Positions 25,819-33,837 of a DNA stretch of 64,000 nt are shown here, piece after piece. Both the position numbers and the translations under genes were made by a program. The stretch spans positions 1 to 64,000 of the forward strand of contig VXZQ01000006.1 in NCBI GenBank assembly GCA_009845425.1, written 5' to 3'. The notes beneath the pieces are model-generated. The model was not told the DNA's origin. It ran no database searches and saw only the letters and a program-made list of their open reading frames with translations. Each line of letters starts with the position of its first letter. The stretch's first letter is position 1. Origin of the DNA: Holophagales bacterium (GTDB lineage Bacteria > Acidobacteriota > Thermoanaerobaculia > Multivoradales > Multivoraceae).

Positions 25819-26406
25819 ATGCCCAACACCCCGCTCGTGGCGGGCGCCTTGGCTCTTGGCCTCCTGGCGCTGCCTGCGGCGGCGCAAGAGGTCGACGGCG
25901 ACGCGCCGGCCGGACCCTTGTCGAGCGAAGTCGTCGACCGCGTGCGAGCCGATGTCGACGAGACCTCGCTTCGCTGGCTCGGCATCGCGCGGGTCCGGTA
26001 CTCGATTCCTCTTGACTTCTCGGCAGGTGCCGGAGCCGTCCTGGCGCGGATGCCCGCCAGCTACGACTGCACCACGTTTTGCGAGTACCGCGGGTTCGTC
26101 GCGCAGATCGAGCCGGGTTCTGCGGGAGGACAGCTCGGCGTCGGCTATGCCCGCGTGATCGCCACGCCCAAGCCGCGTTCCGCCTTCCTGAACAACGTCT
26201 ACGTCGGCTGGAGCGCTCGCGCCGTCCTGGTTCGCACCTGGGGAGACTCCGAACTGGATCCCGCGCGGCAGACGCTGGCCGGCTTCGAAGGGCAGTTCGC
26301 GCTGCCTCGTCTCAGCTTCAATCTGGGCGTCCTGCGGCGGATCAGCTCGGCGCACGAAGGCGCCGGCCGCTACGTCTACACGGCCGGCGTCGGCTGGGGG
26401 TTCTGA
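25819..26406 (+). CDS. Exported protein, probable small outer-membrane barrel
   Basis: This 195-residue protein has a signal peptide ending PAAAQEVDG. The body contains alternating hydrophobic and polar strands (about 60-195) and ends in the aromatic residue Phe (TAGVGWGF), as expected for an outer-membrane beta-barrel. I recognise no specific family. Two cysteines (CTTFCEY) may form a disulfide. An AGGAG site precedes the ATG, and the stop overlaps the next start (TGATG at 26404-26408), so it is translationally coupled to the gene at 26406. The pair probably functions together in the envelope. Confidence 0.6.
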   Translation: MPNTPLVAGALALGLLALPAAAQEVDGDAPAGPLSSEVVDRVRADVDETSLRWLGIARVRYSIPLDFSAGAGAVLARMPASYDCTTFCEYRGFVAQIEPGSAGGQLGVGYARVIATPKPRSAFLNNVYVGWSARAVLVRTWGDSELDPARQTLAGFEGQFALPRLSFNLGVLRRISSAHEGAGRYVYTAGVGWGF

Positions 26407-27413
26407 TGCCGGGAGCCGCGCGACCGGCATCCCTGCGTTTCGGACTCGGTGCCGTAGTCGCGACGCTGCTTCTCGGATTCGGTGGCGCCGGGGCCGCGCC
26501 GGGTCTCGAAACGGACCAGTTCTTCGCCTGGGGCCGTCACCTCGAGGACATGACCGACGTGCTGAACGCCCGGGTCAACCTGGAACTCGACCGCCTGGTC
26601 GCCGAGCTGAATCGGGAGGGCAGGGACCGCCGGTGCCAGAAGGTGCGGTTCCGCTTCTTTAAGCGTCACCGCATGCTGTTCTTCGACGGCTTCGAGACCT
26701 GGTCGGTGAACTCGCCCCTGGTCAGCCGGTCGCCCTCGGGACCCCAGGAGATGCGGGAGTTCGAGCAGAAGTACATCTACGGCGGCACGTCGCCTCTGTT
26801 CGACACCGGCCGGTGGATGCCGCCGAGTCCGACGGTGGAGGTCAACGGCATACGGCTTGGTACGGACAAGCTGACCCACTTCCTGGGAACCGCCTGGTAC
26901 TACCACCGTTGGTACCGAAAGGCCCGCGCGCGGGGCGTGACGCCCGCCGAAGCGGAGGATCGAGCCGTACGTCGGGGTCTGCTGCATGAGATCACGATCC
27001 TCGGCAGGGCCGTCTCGGGCGTTCTGTCCCTGGCCGACCTGGAGGCGAACTACGAGGGGATGTGGTTCTACGAACACCTCTGCGCCGGCGACGACCCCCA
27101 CGTCGTCTATGAGGCGGGGCTTTGGCGCCTCCGCAGACCATTCGATCTGCGGGACTACGTGACGCCCGAATGGGACGAGTCCTACCAGCCGAACATCTAC
27201 GTGCGCCGGAAGTGGGGGAAGGTGAAGCCGCGGATGCTGGGATACTGTCCGATGCTCGAACACCCGCAGGTCAGGGCGAGGCGTCAGGAGTATGCGAAGA
27301 GGGACCGGGTCACGGAGACGGAGAGGCTGATCAATGAGATGGTTGCTGCTGGAAAACTGCCGGACCCTTCGGGGTTCTCGATCGAGAGCGTGTGCCGTGA
27401 AGCTGCGAACTGA
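26406..27413 (+). CDS. Exported protein of unknown function
   Basis: This 335-residue protein has a signal peptide ending GAGAAPG. Its sequence contains a conserved-looking region IRLGTDKLTHFLGTAWYYHRWYRKAR (about 158-183), VRRGLLHEITILG, and NIYVRRKWGKVKPRMLGYCP near the C-terminus. Several Cys, His and Trp residues are present but no catalytic motif that I can name. The start overlaps the stop of the upstream barrel-like gene, so the two are coupled. The PhoD-like gene begins inside its 3' end (GTG at 27397), extending the operon. It is most likely periplasmic or outer-membrane associated. Confidence 0.65.
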   Translation: MPGAARPASLRFGLGAVVATLLLGFGGAGAAPGLETDQFFAWGRHLEDMTDVLNARVNLELDRLVAELNREGRDRRCQKVRFRFFKRHRMLFFDGFETWSVNSPLVSRSPSGPQEMREFEQKYIYGGTSPLFDTGRWMPPSPTVEVNGIRLGTDKLTHFLGTAWYYHRWYRKARARGVTPAEAEDRAVRRGLLHEITILGRAVSGVLSLADLEANYEGMWFYEHLCAGDDPHVVYEAGLWRLRRPFDLRDYVTPEWDESYQPNIYVRRKWGKVKPRMLGYCPMLEHPQVRARRQEYAKRDRVTETERLINEMVAAGKLPDPSGFSIESVCREAAN

Positions 27414-28470
27414 GGCGCTGCTCGCGGCCGCGCTGCTGGCCCTGGCCTGCGGCGCGCCGACCGCTGAACCGACCGCGGAGACTGCCGCCGCGGTCGAGCC
27501 GGCGCTCGAACGGATCGGCCTCGGTTCCTGCCTGAGGCAGGACCTGCCGCAGCCGATCTTCGACGCGATCCTGGACGACGGTTTCGAACTCTTCGTGTTC
27601 CTCGGCGACAACGTCTACGGCGATGTCGAGTCCGAGGATCTGCGCGAGCTGCGGGACGCCTACGCGATGCAGGCGGAAGCCGAGGGCTTCAGCCGGCTGC
27701 GCCAGGCGGGAGTGCCGCTCGCCGCCACCTGGGACGACCATGACTATGGTCTGAACGACGCCGGCGCCGACTTCTTCGGCCGCGAAGAGGCGCAGCGGAT
27801 CTTCGAGGACTTCTGGGACGTGCCGCCGGATTCCGAGCGTGCCTCGCGCCCCGGGGTCTACGACGCCGTGACCTACGGCCCGCCGGGACGGCGCGTTCAG
27901 CTCATCCTGCTCGACACGCGGTACTTCCGCTCCCCGCTGCGGCTGACCGACGAGCGCGGGGCGCCGGGCAAGGAGCGCTACATGCCGGATCCTGATCCAT
28001 CGAAGACGATGCTGGGCGAGGAGCAATGGGCGTGGCTTGGCGAGGTGCTCCAGGAGGAGGCGGATCTGCGCATCCTCGCGTCGTCGATCCAGGTGATCGC
28101 CGATGGACACGGTTACGAAGCGTGGAAGCAGATGCCGGCCGAGCGTGATCGGCTCTTCGCCCTCCTGCGCGAGACGGGCGCGAACGGCGTGGTGATCATC
28201 TCCGGCGACCGCCACCGCGGCGGCATCTACCGTCACGACGACGCGCTTGGCTACCCGCTTCTGGAGCTCACCGCGAGTTCCCTCAACTCGGCGTTCGCCA
28301 GCGAGGAAGAGGCCGGGCCGTACCGGTTGGGTCCGACCTATCGGCCGGAGAACTACGGTGCGCTGTCCCTCGACTGGACTGCCCGCTCGGTGACGCTGGA
28401 AGTCCGCGGCATGGACGGCGAGCCGGCCCTCGAAGAGACGCTCAACCTGGATGACCTGCGAGCCGAGTGA
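27397..28470 (+). CDS. PhoD-like alkaline phosphatase/phosphodiesterase lipoprotein
   Basis: This lipoprotein of about 357 residues has the lipobox LLALACG (lipidated Cys near residue 17). It carries metallophosphatase motifs of the PhoD type: GSCLRQD (with the Cys ligand of PhoD), FLGDNVYGD, TWDDHDYGLND, VIADGHGYEAW and VVIISGDRHRGGIY. PhoD-family enzymes bind iron and calcium and hydrolyse phosphate esters outside the cytoplasm. I chose the GTG start at 27397 because it gives a lipoprotein signal. The frame upstream to 27334 overlaps the previous gene and lacks one. It overlaps the preceding gene by 17 bases and lies 18 bases before the amidase. Confidence 0.85.
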   Translation: MKLRTEALLAAALLALACGAPTAEPTAETAAAVEPALERIGLGSCLRQDLPQPIFDAILDDGFELFVFLGDNVYGDVESEDLRELRDAYAMQAEAEGFSRLRQAGVPLAATWDDHDYGLNDAGADFFGREEAQRIFEDFWDVPPDSERASRPGVYDAVTYGPPGRRVQLILLDTRYFRSPLRLTDERGAPGKERYMPDPDPSKTMLGEEQWAWLGEVLQEEADLRILASSIQVIADGHGYEAWKQMPAERDRLFALLRETGANGVVIISGDRHRGGIYRHDDALGYPLLELTASSLNSAFASEEEAGPYRLGPTYRPENYGALSLDWTARSVTLEVRGMDGEPALEETLNLDDLRAE

Positions 28471-28488
28471 GCTTGAGGAGACCGCGAG

Positions 28489-30039
28489 ATGACGACGCTA
28501 GAACCCGAAGCCGAAGCCCAGGAAATCAACGGCGTCTCGCGGCGCCAGGTGATTCACGCCCTGTCCCTGGCCGGCGCCGCCGGCCTGCTCGCCGGTTGTA
28601 ACGGCGATGCGACGACTGCCGCGGATAGCGCCGCCGATGTGGCCGCCGGGCCGATGCCGGACGACCTGTGGCGCGCCGGCGCCGGCGAGCTCGCGGCGGC
28701 CATTCGCCGCGGCGAGGTTTCGAGCGTCGAGGTCGTCGAGTCCCATCTCGCGCGCGTCGAAGCGGTGAACGGCCACCTGAACGCGGTCGTGCGTGTGCTG
28801 GCCGACGAGGCCCGCGCCGCCGCTCAGGCCGCCGACGAGGCTGTGGCGGCGGGCGCCGAACTGGGTCCGCTGCATGGTGTGCCGATCTCGGTCAAGGACA
28901 ACATCGCTGTCGCCGGCACTCCGACCACGAACGGCGTGCCGGCCTTCGCTGAACAGAACGCAGAAGAGGACGCGCTGATCGTGACCCGGCTCAAGGAGGC
29001 CGGGGCGATCGTCCTGACCCGGACCAACCTGCCCGATCTCGGCCTCAGGGTCCATACGGACAGCTACCTCTACGGCGTCACGCGCAACCCGTGGGCCGCG
29101 GACCGCAATGTCGGCGGTTCGAGCGGCGGCGAAGGTTCCGCCCTGGCCAGCGGGATGAGTTGTCTCGGGCTCGGCAACGACATCGGCGGTTCGCTCCGCA
29201 TTCCGGCCCAGTGCAACGGCATCGCGTCACTCAAGCCGACGCTGGGGCGGATCGCGAGTCCGGTCGCCGGCGACCTGTCCGGCCAGTTGATGGCGGTGGA
29301 CGGTCCGATGGCCCGGCGCGTGTCCGATCTCCGAACCGCCTACGAACTGATCGGGCGGTATCACAAGAGCGACCCCTGGTCCGTGCCCGTGCCGCTCGAC
29401 CTGGAACGTCCGGCGGCGCCGGTCAAGGTCGCACTGGTGCCCGAGCCCAGTGGCGGCTCGACCCACCCGGACGTGGCGGCGGGCGTGCGCGCGGCGGGCG
29501 AGGCTCTCGCGGCCGCGGGCTACGCGGTCGAGGAGATCGAACCGCCGCTGGCGGCCGAAGCGCGCCGCGCATGGGAGGTCTTCCTCGGCTACGAGCTTCA
29601 CCTGGCGCGACAGGCGCTCGAAGAGATCATGTCGCCGGACGCCTACGACTTCCTCATGCGGGGACTCGAGGTCTTCGACGCCGAATCGCCGACGGAGTAC
29701 GTCGGGATGTTCGCCCAGCGTCACCGCGTCGCCACCGCCTGGCAGGAGTTCCAGGAGGACTACCCGATCACGCTGGCTCCGATCATGACCCAGCCGCCCT
29801 TCGTCATCGGCTACGACCTGCAGGAACCCGGCGACGTTCTGGACCAGATGCGCTTCGAGGTCGCGCTCAACCTGCTGGGTCTTCCCGCCGTCTGCGTACC
29901 GACGGGCGTTGCCAACGGCCTGCCCCAGGTAGTCGAGGTGATCGGCGGCCGCTACCGCGAGGGTCTGTGCCTCGAGGCGGCCCAGGCGATCGAGGACGCG
30001 CTCGGCATCGTCACGCCGATTGATCCTGTTGTGGCCTAA
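28489..30039 (+). CDS. Amidase-signature enzyme, Tat-type lipoprotein
   Basis: This 516-residue amidase has a twin-arginine-like signal (SRRQVIHALSLAGAAGLLAGC) that combines an RR motif with a lipobox Cys at residue 37. Amidase signature residues are present: Lys136 in GVPISVKDNIA, cis-Ser211 in GGSSGGEGSA, and nucleophile Ser235 in LGNDIGGSLRIPA. The enzyme would hydrolyse amide bonds outside the cytoplasm; the substrate is unknown. It is preceded by GGAGACCGC. It follows the PhoD-like gene by 18 bases and is convergent with the RraA-like gene. The family assignment is firm. Confidence 0.92.
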   Translation: MTTLEPEAEAQEINGVSRRQVIHALSLAGAAGLLAGCNGDATTAADSAADVAAGPMPDDLWRAGAGELAAAIRRGEVSSVEVVESHLARVEAVNGHLNAVVRVLADEARAAAQAADEAVAAGAELGPLHGVPISVKDNIAVAGTPTTNGVPAFAEQNAEEDALIVTRLKEAGAIVLTRTNLPDLGLRVHTDSYLYGVTRNPWAADRNVGGSSGGEGSALASGMSCLGLGNDIGGSLRIPAQCNGIASLKPTLGRIASPVAGDLSGQLMAVDGPMARRVSDLRTAYELIGRYHKSDPWSVPVPLDLERPAAPVKVALVPEPSGGSTHPDVAAGVRAAGEALAAAGYAVEEIEPPLAAEARRAWEVFLGYELHLARQALEEIMSPDAYDFLMRGLEVFDAESPTEYVGMFAQRHRVATAWQEFQEDYPITLAPIMTQPPFVIGYDLQEPGDVLDQMRFEVALNLLGLPAVCVPTGVANGLPQVVEVIGGRYREGLCLEAAQAIEDALGIVTPIDPVVA

Positions 30040-30055
30040 GCGGCTCGCCGCCGAC

Positions 30056-30754
30056 TCAGTGGATCTCCGCCGCCTGGCCCCAGGCGGCCTTCAGCTTGTC
30101 GAAGTCGAAGTCCGGCTGCTTGGCGGCGTCGATGATGACCCGTTCGCGCCGGGCGATCAGGCCGGCAGCCGCTTCGACCTGGTCGGCCACGTCGGCGGGA
30201 ACGACAACGGCGCCGTGCTGGTCGGCGTGGATCAGGTCGCCGTCTCTGACCGCCATGCCGGCGACGGTCACCGGGCCGCCGTAGTCGACGACGTGGACGT
30301 GGGCGTGCGAAGGCCCGATGCGGCCGGCCAGTAGTTGGAAGCCCTCAGCAATGTCGTCCATGTCGCGGATACTGCCGTCCGTGATCACTCCGAGACAGCC
30401 CAGGCCGCGGTGGATGTTGGAGTTCACCTCGCCCCAGAAGGCGCCGTAGCCCCGGGCGCCGTCGTCGAGGTCCTGGATCACCGTGATCGTCGGGCCGTCG
30501 CCGGAAGCCAGGTACTCGTAGTAGCCGACGGAGGTGCGGCGGGCCTGCTTGGGATCGGCCGCGTTCGGGTGCTGGGCGCGGATACGGGCGGTCCGCGCGA
30601 AGCCAACGATTGGCGGCAGGTCGGGCCGCGCGCACACCAGCGGATCGACGGTGTAGCCGTGGCCGCGCCGCTTGGGCGCGACAACCTCCAGGGCGTTGCA
30701 GACGGTGGGCGTGTCGAGGGAACGGAGCGCGTCGAGAACGGCGGAAGAAGTCAT
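30056..30754 (-). CDS. RraA-like/HMG aldolase family protein
   Basis: This 232-residue cytoplasmic protein has the RraA/4-carboxy-4-hydroxy-2-oxoadipate aldolase fold. The signature GCLGVITDGSIRDMDDI places the Arg-Asp pair that binds substrate and metal in the aldolases, and EVNSNIHRGLG and HADQHGAVVVPADV follow the family pattern. Members are either aldolases acting on pyruvate-containing acids or RNase E regulators; the Arg-Asp and following Asp support an enzyme. The start at 30754 is chosen, since the frame further upstream overlaps the control region of the divergent gene. It shares an 86-base divergent promoter region with the DUF5671 gene. Confidence 0.86.
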   Translation of the reverse strand: MTSSAVLDALRSLDTPTVCNALEVVAPKRRGHGYTVDPLVCARPDLPPIVGFARTARIRAQHPNAADPKQARRTSVGYYEYLASGDGPTITVIQDLDDGARGYGAFWGEVNSNIHRGLGCLGVITDGSIRDMDDIAEGFQLLAGRIGPSHAHVHVVDYGGPVTVAGMAVRDGDLIHADQHGAVVVPADVADQVEAAAGLIARRERVIIDAAKQPDFDFDKLKAAWGQAAEIH

Positions 30755-30781
30755 GGGCGCGCAGTCTAGCTTGCAACGGTG

Positions 30782-30810
30782 TTGACGCGGCGGGGGATCA
30801 CGTGTAATGT
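30782..30810 (+). promoter_or_regulatory. Candidate promoter for the DUF5671 gene
   Basis: A -35-like TTGACG (30782-30787) and a -10-like TAATGT (30805-30810) are separated by 17 bases. The -10 element overlaps the left arm of the palindrome at 30808-30824, which would suit repression. Confidence 0.35.
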
Positions 30811-30824
30811 TGACATTGTCAACA
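30808..30824. promoter_or_regulatory. Palindromic operator candidate
   Basis: TGTTGACATTGTCAACA is a perfect 8-bp inverted repeat around one central base, lying 17 bases before the GTG start at 30841 and between two divergent genes. The TGT...ACA ends fit a dimeric helix-turn-helix regulator, but the regulator is not identified and no other copy was searched for systematically. Confidence 0.45.
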
Positions 30825-30840
30825 ACGCGAAGGAGAAACC

Positions 30841-31932
30841 GTGAACGAGGAACTGAGCCGGTTCGTACGAGAAGCACTGTCGCGGGGCGCGAGCCGCGAG
30901 GAGATCCGGGAGGCGCTCGCCGATGCGAGTTGGCGACAGGCCGACATCGACAAGGCGCTCAGCGCCTGGGTCGACCGCGAGTTCGTCGCGCCGATCCCGC
31001 GGCCGCGGCCGTACCTGGGTGCCCGGGAGGCCTTTCTCTACCTGGTCCTCTTCGCGGCGTTGTACACGGCGGCGATCAGCTTCGGCAACGTGACGTTCGT
31101 GCTGATCAACCGGACCTTCGCCGATGTGGCGTTCACTCTTCCGGCCGCGGCTTCCGCCGAGATGTTGCGGTGGGGGCTCGCCTATCTCGTCATCTCCTTC
31201 CCGGCGTTCCTGCTGATTCAACGAATGGTGAGACGCACGCTACGCGACGATCCGGACCTGCGCTCGTCGCGGATCAGGAAGTGGCTCACCTATCTGACGC
31301 TGTTCGTCGCGGCGGGTGTGCTGGCCGGCGACCTGATCGCACTCGTGTTCTTCGGTCTGGGCGGTGAGCTGGCTATCCGTTTTCTCCTGAAGGTCGGGGT
31401 CGTGGCGGCGATTGCCGGCAGCGTGTTCGGCTACTACTTCTGGGACTTGCGCCAGGATGACGCGGAGGCGGCCGAAGCCGGTCAGGCGCCGAAGCTGCCG
31501 ACCGTCTTCGCCGGCGTGGCGGCGGTCGCCGTTCTCCTGGCGGTCGTCCTGGGACTGGCTGCCGTCGGTTCGCCCGGGAAGGCGCGTGAGCGCGGGCTGG
31601 ACGTTGCCCGCGTGGGGAATCTGCGGGACATCGTCCGGGGCGTCGACATCTACTGGGAGCGGAACGGCTCGCTGCCCGCGGGCCTGGAATCCCTCAGTGG
31701 CGAGCGGGATATCGACATCGTGTCGATCGTCGATCCGGAAACCCGGGAGCCCTACACCTTCAGGGCGACGGGCGACAAGGCGTACGAACTCTGCGCGACG
31801 TTCAGCCTCGATGCGCCCACCGATCAGGCGTCGCTACGGATGTATCCCTACCGGGAGCGGTTCTGGAGGCACCCCGCTGGCTACCACTGCTTCGACCTCG
31901 AAGCGATCGAGCCCGACGCTCGGCGCTGGTGA
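30841..31932 (+). CDS. DUF5671-domain membrane protein
   Basis: This 363-residue membrane protein opens with a cytoplasmic helical segment (LSRFVREALSRGASREEIREALADASW, about 4-30) typical of proteins with a DUF5671-type domain. Four hydrophobic segments follow (about 60-160), then two more up to about residue 245. A soluble C-terminal domain (about 250-360) begins ARERGLDVARVGNLRDIVRGVDIYW and resembles a pilin-like or secretion-type globular domain. GTG is the start, with GAAGGAGAAACC upstream. It is probably controlled by the palindrome just before it. The function is unknown. Confidence 0.75.
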   Translation: MNEELSRFVREALSRGASREEIREALADASWRQADIDKALSAWVDREFVAPIPRPRPYLGAREAFLYLVLFAALYTAAISFGNVTFVLINRTFADVAFTLPAAASAEMLRWGLAYLVISFPAFLLIQRMVRRTLRDDPDLRSSRIRKWLTYLTLFVAAGVLAGDLIALVFFGLGGELAIRFLLKVGVVAAIAGSVFGYYFWDLRQDDAEAAEAGQAPKLPTVFAGVAAVAVLLAVVLGLAAVGSPGKARERGLDVARVGNLRDIVRGVDIYWERNGSLPAGLESLSGERDIDIVSIVDPETREPYTFRATGDKAYELCATFSLDAPTDQASLRMYPYRERFWRHPAGYHCFDLEAIEPDARRW

Positions 31933-31933
31933 G

Positions 31934-33100
31934 TCAGACGGCTACCTGGACCTGAACCCGCTCGGAGAGCCGCGCGCCCAGGAGGTGCGAGGCATCCGCC
32001 ACCATCTCGTGGAGGATCTCGCTGGCCGGGCGTGCCTTTTGCAGCATGCCGGAAGCCTGGCCGGCGGCGTTCATCAGCAGGTCGTCCCGTCCGGCGGTGC
32101 GGATGGAGTGGAGCAGGTCGCGGGTGAGCACGCCCTGGAGCCCCATCGGCAGCGCCCGGATGCCGCTGGCCTCCCAGGCCTGGATCAGCGGATTCGTGAT
32201 GTTCCGCATCGTCTTGCCGCTGTAGAGACGGGTGACCACCGTGTCCTCGGTGGCGGCCTCCAGGATGCGCTGCTTTTGCAGCTCTGGCTGATTCGCCTCG
32301 TTCGAAACCAGGAAGGCGGTGCCGCACCAGGCGCCGATTGCGCCCGCCGCGATGACCGCCGCCAGGCCGCGGCCGTCGGCGACGCCGCCCGCGGCGACGA
32401 CCGGAATCGGTGCAACCGCGTCCATGACCTGGGGCAGGAGCGCCAGGGTGCCGATCTTGCCGGTGTGACCGCCGGCTTCCGTGCCCTGGGCGACGACGAT
32501 GTCGGCGCCGCCCTCAGCGACGCGCCGCGCGGCGCGGGCGTTGCCGACGAGGGAGACGATCTTGATGCCGGCGTCCTTGAGCGCTCTGGCGAAGGGCGCG
32601 GGCGAACCGAGGCCGGAGGCGAACACCGGTATCTTCTCTTCCAGCAGGACTTCCATCTGGGCGCCGGCGTAGCTCTGGCCCTCGGGCACCGGCCAACTCG
32701 GCGCCGGGGGTGGCGCATCGATCCACTCGATACCCAGGTTCTCGGCCATCTTTCTGAGCGCGTCGCGCGTTTCCGCCGGCACCAGGTCGCGGGTCGGCAC
32801 CGTCGCCGAGGTCGGTCCGGTGCCCGCCTTCTCGAGGAAGTTCGACGCCAGCAGCAGGTCGACCCCGAACGGCTTGTCCGTCTTCGCGCGCACCTTGTTG
32901 ATCTCGGCCCGCAGGTCCTCGGGGCTGTAGGCAACGCCTCCGATCACGCCCAGGCCACCGGCCTCGGAAACGGCGGCCACCAGGTCGGCCTTGGCGACGG
33001 GTTCCGCGCCGCCCGCCACCGGTCCCATGCCGGCGGAGAACACGGGGTACTCGATCCCGAGCATGTCGCAGAGTTCGGTGCGCAGGAAGGGACGGGACAT
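31934..33100 (-). CDS. Nitronate monooxygenase-family flavoprotein
   Basis: This 388-residue cytoplasmic protein is a TIM-barrel flavoprotein of the 2-nitropropane dioxygenase/nitronate monooxygenase type. The start LRTELCDMLGIEYPVFSAGMG, the repeat AAVSEAGGLGVIGG, the loop GADIVVAQGTEAGGHTG with His, and the IPVVAAGGVADGRGLAA FMN-phosphate region all fit the family. These enzymes oxidise nitronates to carbonyl compounds, and related members are enoyl reductases. The ATG at 33100 follows GAGAGGAGCCGCC. It stands alone between two convergent or divergent neighbours, so it is probably monocistronic. Confidence 0.9.
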   Translation of the reverse strand: MSRPFLRTELCDMLGIEYPVFSAGMGPVAGGAEPVAKADLVAAVSEAGGLGVIGGVAYSPEDLRAEINKVRAKTDKPFGVDLLLASNFLEKAGTGPTSATVPTRDLVPAETRDALRKMAENLGIEWIDAPPPAPSWPVPEGQSYAGAQMEVLLEEKIPVFASGLGSPAPFARALKDAGIKIVSLVGNARAARRVAEGGADIVVAQGTEAGGHTGKIGTLALLPQVMDAVAPIPVVAAGGVADGRGLAAVIAAGAIGAWCGTAFLVSNEANQPELQKQRILEAATEDTVVTRLYSGKTMRNITNPLIQAWEASGIRALPMGLQGVLTRDLLHSIRTAGRDDLLMNAAGQASGMLQKARPASEILHEMVADASHLLGARLSERVQVQVAV

Positions 33101-33219
33101 GGCGGCTCCTCTCGATTCCGGGACCGGTGGCGCCAAAGGGCGCGAGGTCCGCTGCGGTGCGTATCGGTCGACGGTGGGTTCGTTGTTCGGCCCGCGAGTA
33201 TACGCGTCTGGCGTGCGCC

Positions 33220-33783
33220 TCAGAGCAGATCGAGCTGGGGAATGCGGAGCTGGTTCGCGACCGCTTCTTCGACCACATCGAGCCAGCTCTCCCGGTGCTC
33301 CGCATCGAGTACGAGGACGCCGATGCGGCGGTCTTCCAGTTCGTTCCAGAGCCGATCGTCGATCTGCTGGCGGAAGGCGGGGTCGATCGCGCGGACGCCG
33401 TCAGGTTGAGCCTCGCTGCCGCGCAGGATCGGGACATAGACCTTCAGGTCGTACGTCGTGCACCAGGACTCGATCAGGGCTTCCAGGGCCGGCTGGCGGC
33501 CGCGGGCGAACAGCAGGTAAACGTAGTTGTCGAGAACGCTGCGGTCGCAGATCACGACAGGCGAACGGGCCTCGGCGGCCAGTTCGTCGGCGATCTGGGA
33601 GTGGAGGATCCACGACTGCGCCTCCAGGGTCGTTCCCTCGTTGAGCGGTAGCGGACAACGGCGCGCTACTTCGACCACGACGTCGAGGTTGATGTCGCGG
33701 CGTTTCAGGCGCGCGGCGAGCCCGTAGGCGAGGGTCGTCTTGCCGACGCCGTGGGTGCCGATGAAGGCGATCTTGTAGGACAT
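33220..33783 (-). CDS. P-loop ATP/GTP-binding protein (AAA_28-like kinase)
   Basis: This 187-residue cytoplasmic protein has a Walker A motif GTHGVGKT (9-16), a DRSVLDNYVY segment (about 88-97) with the Asp-Arg pair of nucleotide- and nucleoside-kinase-like P-loop proteins, and an Arg-rich lid region. It resembles the AAA_28 domain, whose members include NadR-like kinases and uncharacterised ATPases. A small-molecule kinase is possible; no substrate is indicated by the neighbours. It is divergent from the PHP-type lipoprotein, with 54 bases between starts. Confidence 0.78.
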   Translation of the reverse strand: MSYKIAFIGTHGVGKTTLAYGLAARLKRRDINLDVVVEVARRCPLPLNEGTTLEAQSWILHSQIADELAAEARSPVVICDRSVLDNYVYLLFARGRQPALEALIESWCTTYDLKVYVPILRGSEAQPDGVRAIDPAFRQQIDDRLWNELEDRRIGVLVLDAEHRESWLDVVEEAVANQLRIPQLDLL

Positions 33784-33837
33784 TGGACAGCGTTCAGACT
33801 ACAGCCGTTGCCGCCGGTCGTGAGAGGATCACGCCGA

